Both the position numbers and the translations under genes were made by a program. From the IMG/VR virus record IMGVR_UViG_3300042292_000593, positions 1 through 32,872 of that record: a stretch of 32,872 nt of DNA, one strand, 5' to 3'. The notes under the pieces were generated by a model, which did not search any database, was not told where the DNA came from, and saw nothing but the letters and a program-made list of their open reading frames with translations. This document shows positions 1 to 5,916 of this stretch, in pieces (position 1 is the first letter of the stretch; each line of letters opens with the position of its first letter). Origin of the DNA: a virus.

Positions 1-79
1 TTATGATATTATTTGCAGAGCCGTAGTCCCTGCCGGCACATACAACATCAAATTGACTTATATGGCTCTGGGGTACTAA
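1..79 (+). CDS. 3' end of an unidentified gene (5' end outside window)
   Basis: An open frame runs from the window edge and stops at TAA 77-79. It encodes about 25 residues ending VPAGTYNIKLTYMALGY. The endolysin ATG follows the stop by one base, which supports a real plus-strand gene in the same transcript. The VPAGTYNIKL pattern resembles the last beta strands of phage structural or fibre proteins, but the fragment is too short for a family call. Confidence 0.5.
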   Translation, partial: YDIICRAVVPAGTYNIKLTYMALGY

Positions 80-80
80 C

Positions 81-464
81 ATGGCATACACATTGAGCGA
101 GAAATCATTACAGCGCCTTAATGGGGTGCATCCTGATCTAGTGAAGGTGGTCAAGAGAGCGATTCAACTGACTCCCATTGACTTCAGGATAACGGAGGGA
201 TTGCGCACAAGGGAGCGTCAGGCCTATCTAGTCAAGAAAGGCGCTAGCAGGACCATGCGCTCTCGTCATATTACTGGCCACGCTATTGACTTTGTGGCCC
301 TACCTAACGGCGCTGTTAGCTGGGATTTTCCGCTATACGCAAAGATAGCCGCTGCCTTTAAGGAAGCCGCTACAGAGCTAGGGGTGCCGATTGTCTGGGG
401 TGGGGACTGGAGGTTTTTTAAGGACGGTCCGCACATAGAACTGAATCGCAAACACTATCCGTAG
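81..464 (+). CDS. Endolysin, M15-family L-Ala-D-Glu-type zinc peptidase
   Basis: This 127-residue protein probably cuts the peptide stem of peptidoglycan at the end of infection. The M15/VanY-like zinc site is visible: SRHITGHAID at residues 61-70 supplies His63 and Asp70 (H-x6-D). WGGDW (106-110) and DGPHIE (115-120) supply the catalytic acidic residue and the third zinc ligand, His118. The length matches single-domain phage endolysins of the T5 type. There is no signal peptide, so export depends on a holin. The next gene begins 9 bases after the stop, behind an AGGAGG-type ribosome binding site, and looks holin-like, making a lysis cassette. The peptidase family is certain; the exact bond cut is inferred. 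Confidence 0.9.
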   Translation: MAYTLSEKSLQRLNGVHPDLVKVVKRAIQLTPIDFRITEGLRTRERQAYLVKKGASRTMRSRHITGHAIDFVALPNGAVSWDFPLYAKIAAAFKEAATELGVPIVWGGDWRFFKDGPHIELNRKHYP

Positions 465-473
465 GAGGACATT

Positions 474-635
474 ATGAAATGGGTAATAGATCAGCTAAAA
501 CAGCCGTCTACGTGGCGTGGTATTACGATGCTGGCAACATCTATGGGTATTGCTATCAAACCTGCTCTCATGGAACAGATTGTAGTAACAGGCACAGCGG
601 TTGCTGGCCTCATTGGTGTGATATTTAAGGGATGA
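474..635 (+). CDS. Small holin-like membrane protein
   Basis: This 53-residue frame (MKWVIDQLKQPSTWRG...) starts after GTAGGAGGACATT, a strong ribosome binding site. It has two hydrophobic stretches, at about residues 17-30 and 37-51, separated by a short polar segment. Its length, charged amphipathic N terminus and position directly after the endolysin fit a small holin. Its stop overlaps the next start (ATGA at 632-635), so the lysis genes are translationally coupled. The holin role is inferred from size, hydrophobicity and position, not from a recognised family. Confidence 0.65.
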   Translation: MKWVIDQLKQPSTWRGITMLATSMGIAIKPALMEQIVVTGTAVAGLIGVIFKG

Positions 636-877
636 GCGAGTTAGTCAAAGCCATCATGGTGGCCGTTGGTATTGCGATTACTATGTACGTAACGCAACGT
701 GAGCAGGTTTATCAGATCGAGGCTTTGGAAAAAAGCCTCGATCTGAGAGCAAAAGAAATGAATGAGGTGCGCAAAGATATCAATCTGATCCAGATAAGTC
801 TTGCAAGGGTGTCGTCAAGGGAATGTCAGACGACTGCTCCCGGTAGGACGTGGGAGCAGAGCTTTCTGGTACAATAA
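632..877 (+). CDS. Probable inner-membrane spanin-like protein
   Basis: This 81-residue protein has an N-terminal hydrophobic segment (about residues 5-20, AIMVAVGIAITMYV). A charged alpha-helical, coiled-coil-like stretch follows (about 25-65). One membrane anchor plus a periplasmic helix is the plan of phage i-spanins (Rz type), which fuse inner and outer membranes at lysis. The start overlaps the holin-like stop (ATGA). No embedded lipoprotein (Rz1-like) gene was found. The last 98 bases overlap the 3' end of a convergent minus-strand gene, and a 15-bp inverted repeat lies inside the coding region at 712-746. The family assignment rests on architecture and location only. Confidence 0.55.
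   Translation: MSELVKAIMVAVGIAITMYVTQREQVYQIEALEKSLDLRAKEMNEVRKDINLIQISLARVSSRECQTTAPGRTWEQSFLVQ
712..746. repeat. Perfect 15-bp inverted repeat, 5-nt loop, inside the spanin-like gene
   Basis: Arms 712-726 (TCAGATCGAGGCTTT) and 732-746 are exact reverse complements around a GGAAA loop. The repeat lies 34-68 bases beyond the stop of the last minus-strand gene, so it could end or stabilise the long minus-strand transcript where it meets the plus-strand lysis genes. There is no U-tract on either side, so it is not a standard intrinsic terminator. Confidence 0.7.
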
Positions 878-1058
878 TGGTACTGCCTGTATCGTATTGG
901 TATACAGTGGCTGATCCCTTTGGCGTAACGACTTGAGTCATGTTGTCGAATTTGTATATTGACACCTTATCACCACAGCTAGTGATAGTACCGTACGTGT
1001 AACAGCTAATGCTGGCATTTGCGGTACTACACATTAACAGCAAAAATAAAACTTTCAT
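780..1058 (-). CDS. Small secreted protein with signal peptide, unknown function
   Basis: This 92-residue protein has a clear N-terminal signal sequence: MKVLFLLLMC, then a cleavage-like ANA-S site near residue 15. Short beta-rich sequence with two cysteines (about 19 and 28, possible disulfide) follows, with a Ser/Thr/Pro-rich C terminus. Its ATG overlaps the upstream stop (ATGA at 1055-1058), so it is the last gene of the early minus-strand operon. Its 3' third overlaps the convergent spanin-like gene. I do not recognise the family. An exported product made from an early operon would act in the envelope, but that role is speculative. Confidence 0.55.
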   Translation of the reverse strand: MKVLFLLLMCSTANASISCYTYGTITSCGDKVSIYKFDNMTQVVTPKGSATVYQYDTGSTIIVPESSAPTSYREQSSDIPLTTPLQDLSGSD

Positions 1059-1261
1059 ACTGCGTCCTTTTTTAAGTCACGAGCTTTTTTCTTAGCGCCT
1101 TCAATATCCCAGCGCTCAAAGATTGTTCTTAGCTGATCGCCTGTAAAGCCAGCCATCTCAGCCATCCGGTTGACGTTTCGTTTCTCTGTCTGCTCTAAGC
1201 GCCGGGGTGTTAGCCCCGCCTTTATAAAACTAATCGCTAGCTGTTGTTCTATATAGTTCAT
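1055..1261 (-). CDS. Hypothetical protein, small and basic
   Basis: This 68-residue protein (MNYIEQQLAISFIKAG...) is mostly helical and ends in a lysine-rich tail (KKKARDLKKDAV). The middle segment RMAEMAGFTGDQLRTIFERW looks like a helix-turn-helix-sized unit, but no firm DNA-binding call is possible. It starts 32 bases inside the upstream gene, behind an AGGA site. Its stop overlaps the next start. No family recognised. Confidence 0.55.
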   Translation of the reverse strand: MNYIEQQLAISFIKAGLTPRRLEQTEKRNVNRMAEMAGFTGDQLRTIFERWDIEGAKKKARDLKKDAV

Positions 1262-1589
1262 AGTTCATCCTGAAGTTGTAGCGGTATCTGTTCTCCCTGC
1301 TGCGATCAAATGACGACATGCGGCAATCGTCGCAGCGTTTATGCTGCTCTTTGATTAGATTCTCCCTTAGCGCTTCCGGTTCAATCTCCAGCATCTCGCA
1401 ATAGATGTTCAGCCTGTCAGAGCATAAAAAGTCTATCGCGTCCTCGGCGTTATTGCATATCTCCGCCTCTTGTCCTGGGCTATTGTAGTCCATAGGGGTC
1501 TGCCTAGCGTCATGCATGGCCTGCAATATAATCGCCGCTATGAGCCGCTTATACGGCCCATAGTCCTCCATTATGCCATCAGAGATCAT
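1230..1589 (-). CDS. Hypothetical phage protein
   Basis: This 119-residue protein has a helical core with an acidic middle (AEDAIDFLCSDRLNIYCEML) followed by EPEALRENLIK. This pattern recurs in small phage proteins of unknown function that read like a sigma-factor or HTH fragment. A CDDC pair lies near residue 87. The start overlaps the end of the upstream gene by 11 bases, with AAGG upstream. An alternative ATG lies 18 bases further in (1571). The function is unknown. Confidence 0.55.
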   Translation of the reverse strand: MISDGIMEDYGPYKRLIAAIILQAMHDARQTPMDYNSPGQEAEICNNAEDAIDFLCSDRLNIYCEMLEIEPEALRENLIKEQHKRCDDCRMSSFDRSRENRYRYNFRMNYELYRTTASD

Positions 1590-1941
1590 CGGCTGCCTTT
1601 AGCAACGCCCTGCTGATCTCTCTGAGCATCTGACGCATGACGATGACGGAATGAGACAGTTCCGGGAGCTTTTCTGGGACATCACTGACAGCCTCTTGCG
1701 GTTTGGTATCCTCTTGATGGGCTAGGTTCCACCACAAGATTCCATCATCATCAGTCCATGAGATCAGCACTTTTCGCTTGGTGCGTAGATCAGCCAGTGC
1801 CTTACGGACCTTTTCACGCTTAGCGACGGGTGACAGTACGCCCATCGACTCATGATTTTTCATAGCGATGCAAACATCGTTGCTACTGGCTGGAAGGTGC
1901 ATGGATCGCACCTGTTGGTAAACAGTCTCTAAAAAGCTCAT
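1579..1941 (-). CDS. Hypothetical protein with winged-helix-like N terminus
   Basis: In this 120-residue protein, residues 1-75 read like a winged helix: helices containing MKNHESMG and VAKREKVRKALADLRTKRKV, then a WTDDDGILWW beta wing. The C terminus is a separate amphipathic helix. Such small proteins may regulate phage genes or help replication, but no named family is recognised. A GGGAGC ribosome binding site precedes ATG 1941, which follows the upstream stop by one base. Confidence 0.5.
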   Translation of the reverse strand: MSFLETVYQQVRSMHLPASSNDVCIAMKNHESMGVLSPVAKREKVRKALADLRTKRKVLISWTDDDGILWWNLAHQEDTKPQEAVSDVPEKLPELSHSVIVMRQMLREISRALLKAADDL

Positions 1942-1942
1942 A

Positions 1943-2122
1943 TTATTGCTCCCTGCTCAATTCTATTTCTATCTCACACTTACGACGAACGCTTGTACCC
2001 AGCCTGATAGACAGCGTGTCTATCTGTGCGTGTAGGTCGTCAATCTCCTGTCTAATGCGGTCATACTCCCGCACTAGGCTCCTATGCTCAATACTCTGTT
2101 TGATCTTTGCTAAAATGCTCAT
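1943..2122 (-). CDS. Small coiled-coil protein, hypothetical
   Basis: A 59-residue frame (MSILAKIKQSIEHRSL...) is highly charged. It shows heptad-like hydrophobic spacing across about residues 15-57 (EYDRIRQEIDDLHAQIDTL), so it is probably a coiled coil. It starts inside the upstream gene (35-base overlap) and ends one base before the next ATG. That nested arrangement is typical of this operon. It is homo-oligomeric by prediction only; the function is unknown. Confidence 0.55.
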   Translation of the reverse strand: MSILAKIKQSIEHRSLVREYDRIRQEIDDLHAQIDTLSIRLGTSVRRKCEIEIELSREQ

Positions 2123-2390
2123 AACATTGCGCCTCTAGTAATTGAATTTGCTCATGGGTCACCAAGTCAGTAATATCGACTACCACTTCATCAAACTTAA
2201 TCCAATCACCATTTACTTTAACTAACCCGTCTGTGACGTATTTCACCTCTTCTATGTAACCGATACCACCCTCTGCTGGATAACAGTTTTCTGGTGGTCC
2301 AGACGTGTAAGCGGGTGTATGCGGCTCAACTTCTAGCGTACACTCAACCTGTATACCATTGAGTTCACAGGTTACAGTTTCCATACTCAT
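2088..2390 (-). CDS. Hypothetical protein
   Basis: The likely start is ATG 2390 (MSMETVTCEL..., 100 residues), because it overlaps the upstream stop (TAATG) and follows a GGGGAT site. The longer open frame to 2420 would run into the small membrane-protein gene. The protein is beta-rich and acidic, with a Pro/Gly segment at 33-50 and short strands such as LVKVNGDWIKFDEVVVD. No family is recognised. Confidence 0.55.
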   Translation of the reverse strand: MSMETVTCELNGIQVECTLEVEPHTPAYTSGPPENCYPAEGGIGYIEEVKYVTDGLVKVNGDWIKFDEVVVDITDLVTHEQIQLLEAQCYEHFSKDQTEY

Positions 2391-2467
2391 TAGATCATCC
2401 CCACTACAGCGTATGCCCACAGCATAGCGATTAAGAAAACGGTAATAAAAGCGTATATAGTATTCAT
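2390..2467 (-). CDS. 25-residue single-span membrane miniprotein
   Basis: The frame encodes MNTIYAFITVFLIAMLWAYA plus five more residues, nearly all hydrophobic: one membrane helix. It overlaps the upstream stop by ATGA and the downstream start by TAATG. Translational coupling on both sides argues that it is real despite its size. The function is unknown; phages often encode such early membrane miniproteins. Confidence 0.45.
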   Translation of the reverse strand: MNTIYAFITVFLIAMLWAYAVVGMI

Positions 2468-2619
2468 TTTAGTAGCTCAAATAGTTTATAAATTACGTAC
2501 CCCATAAAAGATAGTCCGGCCAGCATCAAGCCCAATTGAGCGGCTACAATGATGCCAACGACCGTCCATTCTGCGAACTCTCTAAGATTCGCATATATAA
2601 CATCAAAAAACTTATCCAT
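2464..2619 (-). CDS. 51-residue membrane protein, hypothetical
   Basis: The frame MDKFFDVIYANLREFAEWTV... contains one long hydrophobic segment (about residues 19-45, VVGIIVAAQLGLMLAGLSFM then GYVIY). It is flanked by an acidic N terminus and a KLFELLK C terminus. A GGAGAAG site precedes the ATG. The start overlaps the upstream stop (TAATG) and the stop overlaps the next ATG (ATGA). No family is recognised. Confidence 0.5.
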   Translation of the reverse strand: MDKFFDVIYANLREFAEWTVVGIIVAAQLGLMLAGLSFMGYVIYKLFELLK

Positions 2620-2870
2620 TATTTCTTCTCCTGTGCTGAGTTCCTATCTTTCCTTTGGTGGCTAATCCACCAATGGAGCAATTCGGTCTGCGTTATCCCT
2701 GCTTCCTGATCATCATAATGCGTCAGGACTGGAAGAAACGGATTTTCTTTATACATGGCTTTTATTAGTCCACAAAGCATAGCCTCAACCCTGTCTAACT
2801 CCCGCTTGAGCGGGGGGACCTCGTTATTCCTTACATATTCGGAACTTGATCTTTCGTCATAACACGGCAT
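2619..2870 (-). CDS. Hypothetical protein (MPCYDERSS family-like)
   Basis: Start ATG 2870 is chosen because GGGAGG lies upstream at good spacing, immediately after the upstream stop. A longer in-frame ORF (to 3041) lies wholly inside the upstream gene and lacks a site. The 83-residue protein begins MPCYDERSSSEYVR and continues with helical sequence (LKRELDRVEAMLCGLIKAM) and a WWISHQRKDR segment. Proteins beginning MPCYD recur as unknowns in phage early regions. The function is unknown. Confidence 0.55.
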   Translation of the reverse strand: MPCYDERSSSEYVRNNEVPPLKRELDRVEAMLCGLIKAMYKENPFLPVLTHYDDQEAGITQTELLHWWISHQRKDRNSAQEKK

Positions 2871-2874
2871 GTTA

Positions 2875-3225
2875 TTATTCCTCCCAATCAATCTCATGGT
2901 AACTGGCTGCTTGTGGTTCGGACTCTTGCGCAGCCTCTTTAGTGTCATAAATCTGGCCGCTACTGTAGCAGCCTTCCCCAGATTCATTCTTAAATCTAGC
3001 AACCCATCCCGTCTTCTTGACGTTCGCCATAACAAGGTCATACGGGCTATCCCCTAATGGAGTATACTGGCCATCCTCTCTCCAGAAAGCCATACCTCCA
3101 AGCACCGCGCCTACGACTGGGCGGTAATCTAAAACATTAAAATAAGCTAATTGTGTTACAGGCTTTCCATCTCGTGTGCAAACCGCCTCTCCAGCTAGCG
3201 CTGCCTTTAGATCAAAGGATCTCAT
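2875..3225 (-). CDS. Hypothetical protein behind regulated leader
   Basis: This 116-residue protein (MRSFDLKAALAGEAVCTRDG...) has alternating short strands and an acidic C terminus (YHEIDWEE). Its opening resembles short phage proteins beginning 'F-D-L-x-x-A-L-x-G-x-x-V-x-T-R-D-G', whose function is unknown. The ribosome binding site GGAGGAATAATG is excellent but overlaps the 3' arm of a 14-bp palindrome (3231-3264). A consensus promoter lies just upstream, so this gene opens a second transcription unit inside the early operon. Confidence 0.65.
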   Translation of the reverse strand: MRSFDLKAALAGEAVCTRDGKPVTQLAYFNVLDYRPVVGAVLGGMAFWREDGQYTPLGDSPYDLVMANVKKTGWVARFKNESGEGCYSSGQIYDTKEAAQESEPQAASYHEIDWEE

Positions 3226-3230
3226 TATTC

Positions 3231-3264
3231 CTCCTTAACGCGGCTGAATTGCCGCGTTAAGGAG
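3231..3264 (-). promoter_or_regulatory. 14-bp perfect hairpin overlapping a Shine-Dalgarno
   Basis: Arms 3231-3244 and 3251-3264 are exact reverse complements around a 6-nt loop. On the minus strand the distal arm ends in GGAG, which is the Shine-Dalgarno of the 3225 gene. Its partner CTCC is the first four bases of the proximal arm. There is no U-tract, so it looks like a translation control or operator site rather than a terminator. The promoter next to it predicts a start within the proximal arm. Confidence 0.75.
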
Positions 3265-3265
3265 T

Positions 3266-3293
3266 ATTGTAAGGCCATGAATCTCAATGTCAA
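3266..3293 (-). promoter_or_regulatory. Sigma70-type promoter P2 (TTGACA-N16-TACAAT)
   Basis: On the minus strand a perfect -35 TTGACA (3293-3288) is followed after 16 bases by -10 TACAAT (3271-3266). The predicted +1 is near 3259. It lies between the nuclease stop and the 3225 gene. Spacing and -10 are identical to the operon promoter near 6180, so both are probably read by host sigma70 RNA polymerase early in infection. Confidence 0.8.
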
Positions 3294-3301
3294 CAAAAAT
3301 T

Positions 3302-4309
3302 TTAACTAGGCTCAACAATTTTTGCATTGAAGCGTGAGCGCAGCTCTTCCACAGTGGGATCAGCAGCCGCGCATAAAGCAGGATCAGCCAGTATCTCCCT
3401 AGAGCTGTACACTCCTGGCCCTGACACGCCGTTAGCGACTAGCTTGCCGTCAATCCTGTACTGTGGTGGGCCATCATCATTGACCGTCATAGGCCACGGT
3501 ACAAGGTCCGAATGAAGGACATGATTATCACAGCCTGATAGTTGCCAGTTATACGGGATGTCCGCACCATGAACCATGCAGCGCCATGTGCTGTTTATTG
3601 TTGGATCAGCATAAGCGCATGTTCGGCAATTCACATTCTTAGTGCATTGCGTCTGGTGGCAGAACTCCGTCATGGGACACATTTTGCACACATAGTAGTC
3701 ACCTGTTGCAGCTATCGGCTCAGGCATCCTATCAGTCATAGCGATCCGCTGGCCACGCTCGATAGCGCTGACAGCCGCCTCCCGGTTATACATAACTATT
3801 TCTGTGTGTAGCCGGTCGTCATCTTTGCAAACAGCGTAATACAACGCACGATCCAGCTTTAGTCCGTGCATGTACACCTGCATCTGTGTGTAATGTATGG
3901 GCTTAGCAAGCTGTACTCCCTTTTTCTCTAGCTCATTAAATGACTTTTTATTGTGCGTCTTAACTTCCAACAGCACCTTCGCTAGTTCATGTCCCGGTAA
4001 GCCTGTAATCACCCCATCTACACTACCGGATACATGCTGGCCGAAGTCAACGACTTGTTGCTGCTGCGTCACTTTTGCGCCGATCAATCCTAGGTACCGG
4101 ATAGCGGATGCTTCCTCGTCCTGGCCACGCTTAAACAGTCTTAGTAGCCTCCCGGGGAATTGCTGAGTGACCGCCCAATGAAAGGCCAGCCACAGGTAAC
4201 GGTCACAGGGATGGCCGAGCGTAGAGCCACCTATATGTGGTCTAGGATTCTCTACCGCTTGTTCTAGCACGTGATCTATTTGCTCTTGTAGGTTCATGTC
4301 CATGTCCAT
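3302..4309 (-). CDS. Cas4-like PD-(D/E)XK exonuclease with Fe-S cysteines
   Basis: About 335 residues from ATG 4309. It has the RecB/Cas4 nuclease signature: GSVDG near residue 96 (Asp98), LEVKT with Glu115 and Lys117, and QMQVY near 142. Cys35 in GHPCDR together with C208-x2-C211-x5-C217 matches the four-cysteine 4Fe-4S pattern of Cas4/AddB nucleases. A second cysteine group (222, 228, 231, 244, 260) may bind zinc. The likely role is DNA end resection with the neighbouring Sak4-like ATPase and DUF669-like protein in single-strand annealing recombination. The frame is open to ATG 4336, but that start lies in front of an intrinsic terminator hairpin. Known relatives begin close to the 4297-4309 methionines, though these lack a Shine-Dalgarno. 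The start is therefore uncertain. Confidence 0.8.
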   Translation of the reverse strand: MDMDMNLQEQIDHVLEQAVENPRPHIGGSTLGHPCDRYLWLAFHWAVTQQFPGRLLRLFKRGQDEEASAIRYLGLIGAKVTQQQQVVDFGQHVSGSVDGVITGLPGHELAKVLLEVKTHNKKSFNELEKKGVQLAKPIHYTQMQVYMHGLKLDRALYYAVCKDDDRLHTEIVMYNREAAVSAIERGQRIAMTDRMPEPIAATGDYYVCKMCPMTEFCHQTQCTKNVNCRTCAYADPTINSTWRCMVHGADIPYNWQLSGCDNHVLHSDLVPWPMTVNDDGPPQYRIDGKLVANGVSGPGVYSSREILADPALCAAADPTVEELRSRFNAKIVEPS

Positions 4310-4334
4310 AAAAAAAGGGGGCCGATAAGCCCCC
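4310..4334 (-). terminator. Intrinsic terminator at the nuclease start
   Basis: The minus strand reads GGGGGC-TTATCG-GCCCCC followed by seven T: a 6-bp all-GC stem (4334-4329 with 4322-4317) and a U-tract at 4316-4310. It lies inside the early operon, 29 bases after the DUF669-like gene and touching the nuclease start. A second small hairpin (TCTACA/TGTAGA, 4343-4361) lies just upstream. Together these suggest attenuation before the nuclease gene. Confidence 0.8.
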
Positions 4335-4362
4335 ATAAGGTCTCTACAGAGGAAGTGTAGAA

Positions 4363-4830
4363 CTATTTAGCCCACGGAGGGGTGTTACCAGATTTAGGCG
4401 CAGCAGAGCCTAGGGGAGCTTGTGGGAGTGCTGAGGATGGTCTGCCCCAAGAGTTTACCTCGTTTGACTCGCCATATTGCTCTGACTTGGTGATCTTGAC
4501 CTTGATACGCAAGACACCGCCGACTAGTTCATCGGAGTCGGAAATACGCTTGTTCAATGCGGCTGCAATCAAAGCAAGCTGCTCTTTCCCGATCTCCGCT
4601 ACCTTTGGGCTGGTTGGGTGAGCAAGGTTAACGCTACCGAAAACCACGCGGCCAGCATGGGTGGGGCCAGTAATATCATAGCGTATATTGATCCTGTGGC
4701 CGCCGTTCTTGGTGGGTAGGATTTCTGCCTTCTTAATCACCGCATCATACCAGCCAGCAGGTACGGGGCTATCGTCGTATGTATGCTCTACAGCGTCTTC
4801 TGGGCTAACGGAAAAACCTAAATTTGCCAT
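4363..4830 (-). CDS. DUF669-like probable ssDNA-binding protein
   Basis: This 155-residue protein has an N-terminal beta domain: PVPAGWYDAVIKKAEILPTK, then INIRYDITGPTHAGRVVFGSVNLAHP. That matches phage DUF669-type proteins, which accompany Sak4-like ATPases. The C terminus is disordered and Pro/Gly-rich, ending NTPPWAK, reminiscent of the partner-recruiting tails of ssDNA-binding proteins although not strongly acidic. It probably coats ssDNA during replication and recombination. A GGAGCAATAA site precedes ATG 4830. It sits between a small unknown gene and the nuclease in a recombination block. The assignment is by motif and context. Confidence 0.7.
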   Translation of the reverse strand: MANLGFSVSPEDAVEHTYDDSPVPAGWYDAVIKKAEILPTKNGGHRINIRYDITGPTHAGRVVFGSVNLAHPTSPKVAEIGKEQLALIAAALNKRISDSDELVGGVLRIKVKITKSEQYGESNEVNSWGRPSSALPQAPLGSAAPKSGNTPPWAK

Positions 4831-4842
4831 GTTTATTGCTCC

Positions 4843-5103
4843 TTAGTGTGGTTTGCTAATCTTTCTTGTTTCCAAGTCTAATAACCTGTCGTTCAAGTCC
4901 TCTATGGCGTTAATGCAGCCCCACATAGAATCTTCTAAAGACAGAGTGTCTCCATTGTCATCAACAAGCAAGATATTGCTTGCGTCTACACTTTCTATTT
5001 TTAGCATCTGCATGGTTGCCAGTACGCTTTGCATGAAATCAACCAGTGTGGTTTGTTTTCCTTCTTCCGTAACAAAAAACACATCTTCAGCGTTAACTTT
5101 CAT
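4843..5103 (-). CDS. Hypothetical acidic protein
   Basis: This 86-residue acidic protein (MKVNAEDVFFVTEEGKQTTL...) has a C-terminal helix rich in Asp, Leu and Glu (LNDRLLDLETRK) that could form a coiled coil. Its ATG overlaps the stop of the ATPase gene (ATGA at 5100-5103). Its place between the Sak4-like ATPase and the DUF669-like protein suggests a small accessory factor of the recombination block. No family is recognised. Confidence 0.5.
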   Translation of the reverse strand: MKVNAEDVFFVTEEGKQTTLVDFMQSVLATMQMLKIESVDASNILLVDDNGDTLSLEDSMWGCINAIEDLNDRLLDLETRKISKPH

Positions 5104-5768
5104 GCTATGATCCTCTGCATAATACCTGATAGGTCAGGCTCCATCCATTTGTCCAGCTTACCGCTACGGTCCTTTGCTAGCCACGTGCCGTCACCTTCGC
5201 ATTGTAACATGCGCACGGTCTGATTGTTGTCGTTATGCTCTACACGTAGAGCTAAGACCTCATCAAAGTAGTACGGAAGTAGCTGGCCGATTTTATTCCC
5301 CGGCATAGATGGACCGTACAGTATACGCCCCATTTCATCCTGTACCTTTTCTAGCTTTGCGCTAAAGTATACGTGCATACCGGACAAGTCTCTAAACTTG
5401 CGCACGTAGTCCTGTATCGTGTCTTGCATAACCCCGTATGCTGCGCGGGGGTCCTTATTCTTCTTCTTTTCAGCAGTCAGCACTACTTCTGCAATCTCGC
5501 TGATGCTGTCAAGACACACGGTCTGATATTGGCTAGCTTCCTCAGATTCAGCCGCCCAATGGTAGGCTTCAGCCAGATCATCCATGTTGCGGATTTCGAT
5601 GTAAGGAATATCGTAATCCCTCAGTGAAAGCAACCCAGCCTCCGCGCTTAATACGATAGGTGCTGGAGCCGTGCTTATAAGCGTAGTTTTCCCGGCGCCC
5701 GCTTGTCCGTAAACAAGGACCTTAACGCCGTTAGTTTGCAGGTGCTTAGTGTTGTTTATTTGTATCAT
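5100..5768 (-). CDS. Sak4-like RecA-fold ATPase, phage recombinase
   Basis: This 222-residue protein has Walker A GQAGAGKT at residues 21-28 and a Walker B-type TVCLDS at 83-88 (Asp87). Conserved stretches such as YFSAKLEKVQDEMGRILYGPSMPGN follow. This is the AAA_24/Sak4 single-domain RecA-like family, which anneals or exchanges DNA strands in phage recombination, usually encoded beside an ssDNA-binding protein and an exonuclease, as here. The start ATG 5768 lies inside the upstream zinc-ribbon gene (23-base overlap). The ATPase family is clear. The recombinase role is from the family and its neighbours. Confidence 0.8.
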   Translation of the reverse strand: MIQINNTKHLQTNGVKVLVYGQAGAGKTTLISTAPAPIVLSAEAGLLSLRDYDIPYIEIRNMDDLAEAYHWAAESEEASQYQTVCLDSISEIAEVVLTAEKKKNKDPRAAYGVMQDTIQDYVRKFRDLSGMHVYFSAKLEKVQDEMGRILYGPSMPGNKIGQLLPYYFDEVLALRVEHNDNNQTVRMLQCEGDGTWLAKDRSGKLDKWMEPDLSGIMQRIIA

Positions 5769-5916
5769 TGTTTATCTCTCTATTTGGGTTTCTACCTTTC
5801 CAGTCACATAACCGACATTCGTACTGTTGACTGGTCGCAATCCATATATCCGCCTTCTGTCCACAGTCCGGGCATTGGCCCGGAGCTGTGTTTGGTTGAT
5901 CAAAGTCGTCAATCAT
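5746..5916 (-). CDS. Small zinc-ribbon protein
   Basis: This 56-residue frame (MIDDFDQPNTAPGQCPDCGQ...) contains CPDC at about 15-18 and CRLC at about 34-37, a classical four-cysteine zinc ribbon. The start overlaps the upstream stop by ATGA (5913-5916). The stop lies 23 bases inside the Sak4-like gene. Zinc ribbons of this size usually bind nucleic acid or protein partners; here the partner is unknown. Confidence 0.6.
   Translation of the reverse strand: MIDDFDQPNTAPGQCPDCGQKADIWIATSQQYECRLCDWKGRNPNREINNDTNKQH

Noticed and set aside
2871-3041. N-terminal extension of the 2619-2870 gene
   Set aside because: It lies entirely inside the upstream gene in another frame and has no ribosome binding site, while ATG 2870 has a strong one.
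4382-4621. Plus-strand ORF opposite the DUF669-like gene
   Set aside because: Antisense shadow without ribosome binding site; low-complexity composition mirrors the real gene.
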